A stretch of 64,000 bases of DNA from Pegoplata infirma (GCA_963921195.1 OY992537.1:180312065-180376064), one strand, 5' to 3'. Positions 45,373 through 56,412 are shown, numbered from the stretch's first letter. The notes: generated by a model from the letters alone, not told the origin. Made by a program: numbers and translations.

Positions 45373-45679
45373 CTACAGGAAATGTTAACACAAAACAAAA
45401 TATTTAGATTTGATGAAGGAAATCTACCAATTCCCAATTTGTTTGATAAAAATTTCCAAAAAAAAAAACGATTTTTTTGCAATATTTGCTGCCACGCCTA
45501 TTTTAATGGCGGGGATTACACAGTGCAGCAACAAAAATCGGAATGGTATGAAACTAAAAACAAATGAAAGTAGACTTATTTCATAATTTTTCAGTTCACA
45601 GCTAGTTTTTTTTTTTTTACACGCATTTGAAGTTGTTGAACTTTTATTATAATTATAGTAACAATTGCTTGAATACTGT
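45373..45679. other. No gene recognised
   Basis: The overlapping frames on both strands here (45361-45567, 45424-45699) contradict each other and have no family motif; the stretch is left unassigned. Confidence 0.35.
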
Positions 45680-45961
45680 ATAAGGCGTAGGGATGCCAAA
45701 CGGGATTGACATTTACAAATCCCGGGATTCGGGATTTTGAAATCGTAATCCCGGGATCCCGGGATTTTTCGGGATTTTTCGGGATTTCGGGATTTATTAA
45801 AATAAACTTTTTAACGTTATCTTTCAAAAAAAAAAACTAATATTTAATTAATTCATTAACATAATTATCGTTTTTCAATTTTAGAAAACCCGATATTTTA
45901 GGAACAACTTAACTAAACTGCTCCAAGTTTTTTATATCCTCCAACCAAATTATGGGGGTTA

Positions 45962-46092
45962 GTGTTTCTTCACAATACAGCAGCAAACAGCAGACAGCAA
46001 AATTTTTACATGTATTTTGTTGTTGGCGCAGCAACAAAATACATGTAAAAATTTTGCTGTCTGCTGCTTGCTGCTGTATTGTGAAGAAACAC
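45962..46092. repeat. 61-bp-arm hairpin
   Basis: Arms 45962-46022 and 46032-46092 (GTGTTTCTTCACAATACAG ... CTGTATTGTGAAGAAACAC) are complementary except for one mismatch, around a 9-base loop. It is inserted in a D-type repeat. Its near-identical arms make it a young MITE or, if transcribed, a strong dsRNA source. Confidence 0.85.
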
Positions 46093-46171
46093 TTACATTG
46101 TCGCTCCGTGTGTAACGCAGCAAAATATTGGTCTATGAACCCATAAAGTATATAAATTATTGATCTATCAC

Positions 46172-46641
46172 TAGTGTCCGACGGAACGTTCGGGTTCGGT
46201 TACGGAGTTCGGTAAATAGTGGCGTTCGGCCACTGTTCGGTGCTCGGTCAAATTTTGGCCGAACTTTACCGAACACCGAACTTTTGTTTGTATTGCTTTT
46301 TATCGTCTTAAAACTAAGCCATACTAACAGTGCAACTACTGTACACCTCAAATCAGACTATTGTTAAAAAGAAATATATTTTTTTCCCCAAAAAAATCAA
46401 CTTGAGCCATATTTTTTCACTTTTTTTAAGTATACAAAAGTACAAAATATTTATTTTTTTACTATAAATTAGAACAACTAAGAAAAAACACTTTTTTAGT
46501 TGTTTTTTCATAATTATGTGCAAAAACAACTTATTTTTAAATAAAAAAAAAAGTTCGGTTACGGGTTCGGCCGAACTTTGCAAAATTGACCGAAGTTCGG
46601 GTTCGGGTTCGGTCTGAAAAAGTGCGTTCGGTCGGACACTA
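46172..46641. mobile_element. hAT-type element with GTTCGG repeats
   Basis: TAGTGTCCGACGGAACG and CGTTCGGTCGGACACTA are inverted ends; TCTATCAC is duplicated at 46164-46171 and 46642-46649. GTTCGG / CCGAAC words cluster at both ends. 470 bp, non-coding. Confidence 0.88.
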
Positions 46642-47461
46642 TCTATCACCGATTTTTCCGTCCGCCTGTGGAAGACTCGATGCAGTCCAAACCAAAAAAA
46701 ATAGACCCTGCAGTTTGGCACGAATATTTCTTATGTTCAAAAGTTCGTTGAAGGGCAAAAGCAGACAATGAAAAAAAAAATTGGATTTAAATTAACCTCT
46801 AAAAAACGTTGATGTCAAAATTTTAAGTTACAGGGTATTTGAAAATTAATTTTCTTCGGTCGGCTCCTTTTGTGTGCTTAGTTTTGTATTAATAAATTTG
46901 TTAGCATTTTGGCAAGGGTAAGTTGTTGGATCGGAGAGATATATTCATTTTCTTAACTTATAACGCTCAATTAAGAACTTAAATTGTTGAATAAAAACTT
47001 TACAGCTGGAATACTATAAGCTCCGTTACAGAATAACTGTCAACAAAATTTAACGGTTTCATAAAAACTATATAACTATATATTGAGTAATCCACACAAA
47101 AATTTTGATTTGCCTCCCAAAGAGCAAGAGAATTTAAGCCCAACATGCCTCATTTGAAAGGTATCTCAAAACCCTTTCAAACGATATAAATTTTGTATAA
47201 ATCGTAAAACAAATACTGAAGAAATAGTCAATTTTGATTACAAAATTTGACAAAAAATCCCGAAATCCCGGGATTGAAAAAAATAAATCCCGGGATTCGG
47301 GATTTCTCAATCCCGAAAAATCCCGGGATTTCGGGATTCGGGATTTCCCGTTTGGCATCCCTAATAAGGCGTATGATTAATTTTCTAATTGCCTTAAAAT
47401 ATCAATCATACGCAACGATGCACAGTGAATTATTTTTAATAATTTGGCTATTCAGTTAGTA

Positions 47462-49181
47462 CACTCAAAAAAAAAAGTTTGTAAAATGACATAAAATCCC
47501 CGTGATTTTACGGGGCAGGTTTTGTAAAATATGTACTAGCAAGAATCCCCGTAATGTTACGGGGATAATTTGTAAATTGGTTTAACAAAAAAATTACGGG
47601 GAGAAAGTGTAAATTTACAATTTTTTTTGTAAAATATTATTGTAGACTTACAAAAAAAGTTGTAAATTTACGAAATAAAGTAGAAAATCAAAAAATAAAA
47701 TTGTAGATTTACAAATTGTTTGGTTTAACTACAGTTTTTTATGGCAAAAAACTTGTATATTTACAGTATATATTATTTATATTTACAATAAAATTGTAGA
47801 TTTACAAATTGTTTGGTTTAACTACAGTTTTTTATGGCAAAAAACTTGTATATTTACAGTAAGAAGTGGTAAATTTACAATTTTTATTGTAAATATACCA
47901 TTTTTTCTTATTTTTTTGCCGTAAAAACAGTAGTTTAACCAAATAATTTGTAAATTTACAATATTGTTTTTGTATTTTCTACTTCATTTTTGTAAAATTA
48001 CAACTTTTTTTGTAAGTATACAATTTTGTTTTCTAAACTTTCATATTTGTTTTGTAAATTTACAAAAAATTTGGTATATTTACATATTGGTTTTGTAAAT
48101 TTAAAGGTTTTTTCCATTGGTGCATCTTAGTTTTCCTTCTTCGGCAGCTGGAGTAGCACTTTAACAACCTGAAATGATTTTTTTTTTTTCACTTGAACAC
48201 TTTTAACAAACTTTTTAGAGTATAACACTGCACTTTTTTATTTTTTTTTCGGAATTTCGTTTTTCTTAAGTAGAACATATGAGAATTGCGAAGGAGGCTA
48301 CACAAGAAATTTCTTATATTTTCAAGAAAAACTAGTCAAAAAAATTATCTTTTTTTCGAATTTTTAATTATTTTAGCAAGTATTTTTAAAAAATTATAAA
48401 AAAAACTTTGGATATTGTAGATTGGACGTTTAAGTACCTGATAAAATAAGAAAAAACTTAATTTTTCATAATTGACAGCTTTTGATTGACATTTTAGAGC
48501 TAGATTTAAAAAAAAAGTACCAAAAAAATATGGTAAAATTACCAAAAAATGGTAAAAATACAAACAAAAAAACTATAACAATAATATAGTAAAAACATAT
48601 AAAAATTGTGGTATTTTACTTAAAGCAAGTTACCAAAAAATTGTCTTGATATTCAATTTTTTTGATAAAGCTTACAACTAATTGAAAAATGTTTCTATCC
48701 GGAACTTAAAAAATTTTCAAAATTTTTTTATGAAATTTTTTATTTATAAAAAATAATTTTTAACAAAATATGGACTTAGAAAATTTTTGCGTCTCCAATT
48801 GTTGCATTATTATTTTTCAATACAATTTAATTACATTTTTTTGTGTCAAAATACTGAAAACCTTGTAAACTAAAAAATCTTGAAAAAAAATTGTTTGTAA
48901 TAAAACATTTTTTGGTAGAAAGACAATTACAATTTTCTTGTGTAAAACAACTAAACACCTTGTAATTTTTTTTTAATTTGTAAAATAATTATTTTTTTTT
49001 GTTAATTTACCTAAAAAAATTGTTAAATAAATTTACCAACATATTATAGTAAAATTACAAAGCGCACGGTAGTTTTTGTTTTATTAAAAATACAAGAATT
49101 TTTGTAAATAGACAAAAATATTAGTAAAATAGAATTACAAGACCTTTTGCTTGTAATTTTACAAACTTTTTTTTTTGAGTG
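47462..49181. mobile_element. 1.7-kb TIR element with TA duplication
   Basis: CACTCAAAAAAAAAAGTTTG and CAAACTTTTTTTTTTGAGTG are perfect inverted ends, with TA on both sides (47460-47461, 49182-49183). Arms consist of TTGTAAATTTACAA and ACTACAGTTTTTTATGGC words; 47690-47765 is repeated near 47790-47860. A CCCCGTAA word occurs three times near the left end. No transposase frame. Confidence 0.82.
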
Positions 49182-49189
49182 TAGGTATG

Positions 49190-50002
49190 AAATCGATTGC
49201 AACGAAATTCATACCGGTTATAGCTAACGTAATTTAGAACTTTTTTTCAGCGGTTTAGATTTGAAATTTTTAAAAATTTATCAACTTTCGACTACACTGG
49301 GGATCACCAAATATAAAATTTTGACACGCTATTTTTTTAAACTTATTTTTGCGATGTTGCCTTTCAGAAAATTAAAAAAATACTTGTTCTGAACAAAACT
49401 TTTTAACTGGTGGCAAAAAAGTGTTGGCACTATTTGGAAAAAAATCCTAAATTTTTCTCATTTTATTTTTAAAATTTAAAATAGTGTAACTTTTTAACAA
49501 AACAAGATGTTAAATTGAGTTTGGTTTTAAAAATAATCAGAAAACTATCAAGTTAAGCAAAAAATTTAGGTTTGAAAAATATGGAGTTTATAAGACCACT
49601 CGATTACCGAAAAACTGGACCCGTATCGGCCAAAAATTCAAATGATTATATCTCAGTAAGTATAAGAGATTTTTGAATGCTAAAGGAGCCGTACTTTAGG
49701 GCCCCCTGGAGGTGACCGTTTTGATCATGTAAGGTCCAGCGTAAAATTGTATGGCAATCAGTCCAGTTCTTACTGAATGGCCTAATTATTAAAAAAAAAT
49801 GTCACCCTATTTCTTGCGGAGTTGCACTTATAACATATTTTAACTGATTGACCCATAATTACTTTTTAAATCGATTTAGCGATATCAGTCCGTCCTTTGA
49901 TCTGAACTCCGTCAAAGTTAATCTTGTATTCTTAACCGATTTGTACGAAATCGGCATATGTTCGGACCTAGCCTCAATAGAACTGTACACTAAAATAAAT
50001 TT
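49190..50002. other. No gene recognised
   Basis: AT-rich with no terminal repeats found. The frame at 49848-50042 runs into the next element and has no motif. Confidence 0.4.
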
Positions 50003-50010
50003 GTCATTAC

Positions 50011-50382
50011 TAGGGATGATATTTTCATGCACTAAAAATTGAAAAAATGCGCTTAAAATATGCTCTAAAAAAATTCAAAATATGCACTAAAAATTTTTAA
50101 AATTTAAAATAGTTTCTAAAAAAATAAATTTCCATTTTGTGTTTTTGCTAATTTATGCCAAAATATGCCAAAATATGCACTTAAAAGTTGGAAATATGCA
50201 CAAAATATGCATTTAAAATCAAAATATGCAAAAATATGCATTTTCACCAAAATATGCAAAAATATGCAAAAACAAATCGATGCCATTTTAACGCAAATTT
50301 CTTGATTCGGAAAGATAATTGGTCGATATCGTTTTTAGACTTTTAACAAAAAACATGCATTTGCATGGAAATCTCATCCCTA
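50011..50382. mobile_element. hAT-type MITE with AAAATATGC repeats
   Basis: TAGGGATGATATTTTCATGC and GGAAATCTCATCCCTA are inverted ends; flanks GTCATTAC (50003-50010) and GTCCATTAC (50383-50391) match but for one inserted base. AAAATATGCA words are repeated about a dozen times inside. Confidence 0.75.
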
Positions 50383-50623
50383 GTCCATTACCTTTTTGTA
50401 GTTTATTTGAAAAAACTTTCGTGCATTAATATTTGTTTTACGGAAAAATTTTATTATTGACAACTATTGGAGGTTATTTCAGATTAAACTTACATGAAAA
50501 TACAGACTTTCTGTAACATTAAATTTTTGTGTTCATTTTTTTTTCAGTAAGTAAAATAAATTACACATTGTACTTCAGAATGGGGTTGTGTGCACAAATG
50601 TTTTTACTGAAACGCCCTTCATG

Positions 50624-50864
50624 CACACAAAAAAAATTTCAATAAACGATTTTCATAGTATTTATGAACAAATTCATACAATTTATTCACTTTTTCATAA
50701 TACTTATAAACATTTTCATAGTATTTATGAAAAAATCATAATATGTGAAATTTAAGAACTATTTAAAATTTTTCATAAATACTATGAAAAAGTTCATAAT
50801 TTTTATGTATTTGTTCATAAATTCCATAAATTTCGTTCATGGGCAAATATTTTTTTCCTGTGTG
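50624..50864. mobile_element. MITE with TTCATAAATACTATGAA repeats upstream of paralogue 2
   Basis: CACACAAAAAAAATTTC and TTTTTTTCCTGTGTG are imperfect inverted ends; the body repeats CATAGTATTTATGAA on both strands. It ends 142 bases before the start codon of paralogue 2, so it may lie in or near its promoter. Confidence 0.6.
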
Positions 50865-51006
50865 AACTTGACCAAATAAATTAAAAAAAATATTAAATTC
50901 TGAAACATTTCTTTATTTGTTCTCTTTCATACTGTTCCAAATTTTTAAACAATTTTTGAAAACCTTTAATCATTTTTTAATCATCTGCAAATACCGAGTC
51001 TAAATT

Positions 51007-51645
51007 ATGAGAAAAATAGAGATATACGTTCTATTATGGATTGGCTATTTATTTTCTGTGGGCTTATCTGTGTTCGACATAATACTGGATCATAAATTTG
51101 ATGTTAATCTCCTATACTTTTATTTGCTGACGAATGCTGCTCTAATTTATCGATTGTCTGGCGTTTATTGGTATACCATCCTAATACATGCCGGCATTTA
51201 TATTTGTGTCTTAATTGTAATTTTGTTGCAAAATTTTGCTGATTTAATCTCCATGCATATTTTGGTGATGTGGATATCACTAGCCTTACAAATCTTGCTC
51301 GCCCTGCCTCTGATATTCTGTCGTTGCAAACGTAGCCCTGATCATCAGGCTTGTTGTTCAGGTATTCATGCTCATATGGGTATAATTGTTATAATTATAT
51401 TTTATTGGTCGGCGGGGTTTTCTGGCAAACGCCCATTTTTGTGTGGCCTTTTAACAGTATTTTATATGTTAATCTTTTTTATCATCATCTTAATGCCACA
51501 TTTCCATGGTTTAGGCAAACTGATTATTGATAAAAAAAAATCTAGTGAGCAGTTTGGAAGATCAAGGGCAGCTTTATCAAGGGATGAAGCAGCAATATTA
51601 CATAGTTTGGATATTGGTCCAATATATCCGGGACATCGTCAATAA
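51007..51645 (+). CDS. Multi-span membrane protein of unknown function, paralogue 2
   Basis: 212 aa, single exon. Predicted spans match those of paralogue 1 (about residues 7-27, 34-50, 55-75, 84-104, 119-137, 147-164). Shared motifs: KIEIY at the N-terminus, TNAALIYRL (42-50), LQIL (94-97), GIHAHMG (119-125), MPHFHGLG (163-170) and YPGHR (207-211). The TM4-TM5 loop is basic and cysteine-rich (CRCKRS, then CC at 116-117), which by the positive-inside rule suggests N- and C-termini in the cytoplasm. The ATG has A at -3. An AATAAA lies 56 bases after the stop. It reads toward paralogue 3, with a minisatellite between them. Function unknown; it is a real gene because paralogue 1 conserves the frame along its whole length. 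Confidence 0.88.
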   Translation: MRKIEIYVLLWIGYLFSVGLSVFDIILDHKFDVNLLYFYLLTNAALIYRLSGVYWYTILIHAGIYICVLIVILLQNFADLISMHILVMWISLALQILLALPLIFCRCKRSPDHQACCSGIHAHMGIIVIIIFYWSAGFSGKRPFLCGLLTVFYMLIFFIIILMPHFHGLGKLIIDKKKSSEQFGRSRAALSRDEAAILHSLDIGPIYPGHRQ

Positions 51646-51701
51646 TTTTATGAAAATATCTACTCATAATTTTGTGTAAGAGACTTCAAAAAAGATTTTT
51701 T

Positions 51702-51707
51702 AATAAA
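51702..51707 (+). promoter_or_regulatory. Polyadenylation signal of paralogue 2
   Basis: AATAAA 56 bases after the TAA stop, just before the minisatellite begins. Confidence 0.6.
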
Positions 51708-51744
51708 ACTAGTTTTTCTTTAGAAAGTTGTATTTGTAATCAGG

Positions 51745-53850
51745 AGAGGATCCACTCGAAAATATTTTTTAAAAGCAAAGTCTCAGGATTTGATTCCGAG
51801 ACACTTCGGGGATACTTTTCCGATAGAAAAATTTTCGGAAAAAAATTCTCAGATCCTGAGAAAATGTCTCAGACTCTCAGAATTTTTCTATACGAAAAAT
51901 GCTTTAGAATCTGAAAATTTTGCTTTACGAAAAATGTCTCAGATTCTGAGAGATTTTTTCTACAGAAAAATTCTCAGATTCTGAGACATTTTTTGTTTAG
52001 AAAATTTCTCAGATTTTGAAATATTTTTCGTATAGAAAAATTCTGAGATTCTGAAACATTTTTGGTATAGAAAAATTTTAAATTCTAAGAAAAATTTTCA
52101 GATTTTGAGACATTTTTCGAATAGAAAAAATCCCGATTATAAGAAAAATTCTTAGATTCTGAGACGTTTTTCGTATAGAAAAATTCACAGATTCTGAGAT
52201 ATTTTTCGTATAGAAAATTTCACAGATTCTGAGACATTTTTTGTTTACAAAAATTCTCAGAACAAAAATTCTCAGATTCTGAGACATTTTTCGTTTACAA
52301 AAATTCTCAGATTCTGAGACATTTTTCGTATACAAAATTTTTCAGATTCTGAGACATTTTTCTTATAAAATAAAAATTCGCAGATTCTGAGACATTTTTC
52401 GTATACAAAATTCGCAGATTTTGAGAAATTTTTCATATAGAAATGCTGAGTCATTTGTGTATAGAAAAATCCTCAGATTTTGTGAAATTTTTCGAATTTA
52501 AAAATTCTCAGATTCGGAGACATTTTTCGTATAGAAAAGTTCTCAGGTTCTGAGTCTTTTTTTCATATTAAAAAATTCTCAAATTATGAAATATTTTTCA
52601 TATAGAAAAATTCTAAAAATTTTTAGACATTTTTCGGATAGAAAAATTCTCAAGTTTTGAGATGTTTTTTGTATAGAAAAATTCTCAGATTCTGAGACAT
52701 TTTTCATATAGAAAAATAATCAAACTCTGAGACATTTTTCGTTTAGAAAGTTTCTCAGATTCTGAAACATTTTTTGTAAGAAAAATTCTGAGATTCTGGA
52801 ACATTTTTGGTATAGAAAATTCTTAAAATCTGAAACATTTTTCGTATAGAAAAATTCTCAGATTCTGAAAATAGACAGACAATCTCAGAAAAAAATCGTT
52901 TAGAAAATTTCTCAGATTCTGAAACATTTTTCGTATAGAAAAATTTTGAGATTCGGAAACATTTTTGGTATAGAAAAATTATGAGATATTTTTCGTATAG
53001 AAAAACTCTCAGATTCTAAGAATAGAAAAAATCTCAGACAATCTCAAAAAAAATCAAAGGCATTGTTCGTATAGAAAAATTCTCAGATTTTGAGACAATT
53101 TTCGTATAGAAATTCTGAGATATTTTTAGTATAGTAAAATTCTCAGATTCTGAGAAGAAATCTGAGAAGAAATCACAGACAATCTCAGAAAAATTCGTTT
53201 AGAAAATTTCTCAGATTCTGAAATAGTTTTTGTATAGAAAAATTCCGAGATTCTGAAACATTTTTGGTATAGAAAAATTCTCAAATTCTGAGTTATTTCT
53301 TGTATAGAAAAATGCTCAGATTCTGAGAATGGAAAAAATCTCAGACAATCGCAGAAAAAAACGGAGAAATTTTTCGTATAGAAAAATTCTCAGATTCTGA
53401 AACATTTTTCGTACAGAAAAATTCTCAGATTATGCAGCATTTTTGTATGAAAAATTCTCAGATTATAAGACCTTTTTGTATAAAATATTGTCAGATTATG
53501 AGACATTTTTGTATAAAAAGTTCTTAGATTCTGAGAAATTTTTCGTATAGAAAAATTCTCAGATTCTGAGTCATTTTTCGTATAAACAAATTTTCAGATT
53601 CTGAGACATTTTTCGTGTACAAATATTCTCGGATTCTGTGAAAATTTTCAGATTATTAGATTTTTCGTATAGAAGAATTCTCAGATTCTAAAACATATTT
53701 CGTATAAAAAAATTTTTCGTACAGAAGAACTCTCAGATTCTGGAACATTTTTCATACAGAAAAATTCTTAAATTCTGGGACATTTTTCTTAAAGAAAAAT
53801 CTCAGATTCTGAGGCATTTTTCGTATAGAAAAATTCTCAGATAAATATCC
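51745..53850. repeat. 2.1-kb minisatellite, ~35-bp unit, between convergent paralogues 2 and 3
   Basis: AGAAAAATTCTCAGATTCTG followed by AGACATTTTTCGTAT repeats about 50-60 times with single-base changes and some short units. The TCAGATTCTGA core is nearly palindromic. Unlike the array at 16880-20020 it is not interrupted by other elements. It fills almost all of the space between the poly(A) signals of the two genes. Frames read through it (51672-52454) are artefacts. Confidence 0.88.
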
Positions 53851-53913
53851 GTACAATCCTCTAAAACTAGTCAGTTTGTATAAAAACAATGTTTTAAAAA
53901 AGTTTTGTAAATC

Positions 53914-53919
53914 TTTATT
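53914..53919 (-). promoter_or_regulatory. Polyadenylation signal of paralogue 3
   Basis: TTTATT on the plus strand, that is AATAAA on the minus strand, only seven bases after the TGA stop of paralogue 3; the 3' UTR would be very short. Confidence 0.5.
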
Positions 53920-53926
53920 TTTTTGT

Positions 53927-54532
53927 TCATCTACTATTGCGATGTCTCGGAACTACAGCTACAAATTCCATTTCAATTGGGTCAACTTCTACCGATTCCT
54001 TACATTTCCTTATAACTGCCATGCCTAAACCATCAAATTGTGGTGTTAGTAGTAGAAACAAAAACAGCAGCATATAAACCAGAGACAAAACTCCACAAAT
54101 CGCATTTCGTTTGACATTAAATCCCACCGACCAAAAAAATATGGTAATTACAATTAAACCCATTATTGAATGTAGACCAGATTCCCAGGATTTTCGATTA
54201 GCACCACGAGCACTTTGATAGATAAATAGTGGAATTGCGCATAACATTTGTAAAATCATTGATGAACACAATACTGTAATTGGTATATGAGTTAAATTAT
54301 TGAAATTTTTCATAACAACCATAGTTACGACATAACTGTGAATGCCGGCATGTAAGACGATGATAAACCAATATCGACCAACAAGTCGATAAAGCAGTGC
54401 AGCATTTGTCATCAAATAGAAATTTAATAAATTTTCATCAAAAGTGTGCATCAGAGCAATATCGTACGCCAATATGGGTAAGGATAGTAAATATGTAAAC
54501 CACAATATAGCATAGATTTCTACTTTCGCCAT
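53927..54532 (-). CDS. Multi-span membrane protein of unknown function, paralogue 3 (diverged)
   Basis: 201 aa from the ATG at 54532. The frame is open 16 codons further upstream to 54580, but the inner ATG gives MAKVEIYAILW, aligning with the other two, and has AAAA before it, a good fly initiation context. Conserved: TNAALLYRL, a His in the third span, ILQM and IPL, GLHSIMGLIVI, GLG and a terminal PRHR. Diverged: the two HxH motifs of paralogues 1 and 2 (HAH, HFH) are HSI and QFD here, and the C-tail is short. It is inverted relative to the others and converges on paralogue 2. Selection for the hydrophobic pattern is evident; function is unknown and may differ from its neighbours. Confidence 0.85.
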   Translation of the reverse strand: MAKVEIYAILWFTYLLSLPILAYDIALMHTFDENLLNFYLMTNAALLYRLVGRYWFIIVLHAGIHSYVVTMVVMKNFNNLTHIPITVLCSSMILQMLCAIPLFIYQSARGANRKSWESGLHSIMGLIVITIFFWSVGFNVKRNAICGVLSLVYMLLFLFLLLTPQFDGLGMAVIRKCKESVEVDPIEMEFVAVVPRHRNSR

Positions 54533-54779
54533 TTTTATTTTGGAATGTAAGTTATAAGTAGAAAGATGAACGTGAATCACAATTAAAAGTAAAAACTTTT
54601 GACACCAACTAAAATTGTCGTAAAATTATAAAAATATACAAAAAAAATATTATTGTCGGTAATGACCGTACACATGATACTCTACATCAGGCTTTCTTAA
54701 ACTTTTTCGATTGCGTGTCGCCAAATTGAGATTTAAAATTGCGCCGTTAACTGCTATCCACTCGCCTCTTTGAGTGGAA

Positions 54780-54845
54780 AACAAGGAAAATTAATAAATG
54801 TTGTTAAATGGGTTTACGAAACCTTTTCCTAGTTTTTTTTGAGTG
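54780..54845. repeat. End fragment of the 44141-45370 TIR family
   Basis: AACAAGGAAAA, GTTAAATGGGTTTACGA and CTTTTCCTAG, then TTTTTTTTGAGTG followed by TA, match the right end of that element and the GAGTG end of 47462-49181. Only this end remains. Confidence 0.6.
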
Positions 54846-54936
54846 TATAAAAATATTTCTGCAGCAACAATGAGAAAACATACATAACTCTGTCAAAAAT
54901 TATTAATTCCCCATTTTTAATTTAGTTCGTTTCAAT

Positions 54937-55465
54937 ATTTTGAGTAGGCTTATTCTAGCTCGAGGTAAATTTTTCTTTTACAAATTAAAACTTTGATATT
55001 CTCATTGAATAATTTATAAGAAAATTATTTTTCTGTTTTAAATTTATTTCTGTTGGTCTTTCTGCAAGACTTTGTCGACAAGTGTTTCCGAATTTGTCAG
55101 ATTCCATTGTCAAGATAATTAGTAGCAAAGGGAATTTAAATGACAAATCGCTAATGTTCAAACAAAAATATAAACACATATTCAACTCTACATTCATTGA
55201 GAATTGGAAGAAGAACATTAGCGATTTGTCATACTAATTGTAGCATAGGGTTTTTATATTTTCTAAATAGTCTTAAAAATGGAATCTGACAATTTGCGAA
55301 ACACGTGTCGACTAAGTCTTGCAAAAATTGCCTACATAAATAAATTTAAAACAGAAAAATAATTTTCTTGAAAATTATTCTCTGAAAATATCATAGTTTT
55401 AAATAGTAAAGAAAATAACGACCTCGAGCTAGAATAAACCTACTCAAAATATAATACTTCTGTTT
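54937..55465. repeat. ~530-bp inverted repeat H
   Basis: TTTTGAGTAGGCTTATTCTAG, CTCGAGGT at the left is mirrored by ACCTCGAGCTAGAATAAACC, TACTCAAAA at the right; arms include AACATTAGCGATTTGTCAT and its complement, and a TTTCCGAATTTGTCAGATTCC word. Parts recur around 59740-59840 and 61864-62030. The 77-codon minus frame inside has no motif. Confidence 0.75.
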
Positions 55466-55529
55466 TTAAAGGCCGAATAAAACAATTTAGTTTTTAATAA
55501 AAATTAATCAAACTTTGTTTAAATAGTTA

Positions 55530-55640
55530 ATTTTAATGTGACACACTTTGAGTGTGACAAACCGAAGAGTGCTGATGAAGGAAGGGAGTTTTTTAGCTGT
55601 AAGCTGTCGACTTCTTCAGTCTGTGATGTCAAACTAAAAA
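55530..55640 (+). repeat. Relative of the hammerhead-like repeat at 59530
   Basis: GTGTGACAAACCGAAGAGTG, CTGATGAAGGAAGGGAG and AAGCTGTCGACTTC match 59540-59600 but lack the GAAA box, so if that motif is a ribozyme this copy is dead. It directly follows inverted repeat H. Confidence 0.45.
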
Positions 55641-55747
55641 TTGCAGTGGAGCATTAAAAAAGAAATTCAGAGAAACTCTGGCGGTTTTGTTTGCCCAATA
55701 GTTTACTTTCATTTCACATTACAGCCATTCAGGCTGATGGTGATGAC

Positions 55748-56412
55748 CAGGGAAACCAAAAATATGCTCTAAAAAACAAGTTTTATGCGCTTAAAAAATG
55801 CTCTTAAAAACGGAAAATATGCTCTAAAAACAATAAAAATATGCTCTTAAAAAAAAATATGTCCCCTTTTTCGAGGTATTTTTTTACAATTTTTTAGAAG
55901 ATAGACCCAAAAAATACTGTTATGTGGGGTAGTTAGAGGGCTAATATGGGTTAATATGGGTTAATGAAGCAGGAACCGGCCAAATCGTAATCAATCGTCA
56001 GAACCCCGTTATTTTAGAAAAGAAAAAACAAACATTTCAATCCACTTACCAAATTAAGTAAAAAAAAAAACATCCCACAAAAATTTTAAAAATAAATGTT
56101 TTTAAAAAAAAATTGGAAAAAAAATTCTCCAAAAATTAAAAAATGCTCTAAAAACTTAAAAAATGCTCTAAAAAGTGAAAAAATGCTGTAAAAAGTGAAA
56201 AAAATGCTCTAAAAATATGCTCTTATGTTAAAATATGCTCTTAACCCTAAAATATGGTAAAATATGCTCTAAAGGCTAAAATATGAAAAAAATATGCTCT
56301 AACAAATCGATGCCAGATTTCTTAAAATCTTCTGAAACGGATAAATACATTATCCATTTATCAATACAACGCGTAGGAAAAAACATGATACTGCATATTT
56401 TTGGTTTCCCTG
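55748..56412. mobile_element. hAT-type MITE (AGCATATTT family), third copy
   Basis: CAGGGAAACCAAAAATATGC and GCATATTTTTGGTTTCCCTG ends with duplications GTGATGAC at 55740-55747 and 56413-56420. Opposite orientation to 29204-29892. The interior repeats AATATGCTCT. Confidence 0.9.

Larger units (their letters stand above)
45688..47363. mobile_element. hAT-type element with CCCGGGATT repeats
   Basis: TAGGGATGCCAAACGGGA and CCCGTTTGGCATCCCTA are perfect inverted ends with duplications ATAAGGCG (45680-45687, 47364-47371). AATCCCGGGATTCGGGATTT words cluster at both ends (45715-45795, 47255-47350). A D-type repeat, a long hairpin and a second hAT element are nested inside. Confidence 0.9.

Noticed and set aside
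53927..54580. Longer start for paralogue 3 at 54580
   Set aside because: The extra 16 residues have no counterpart in the paralogues and the inner ATG has a better context.
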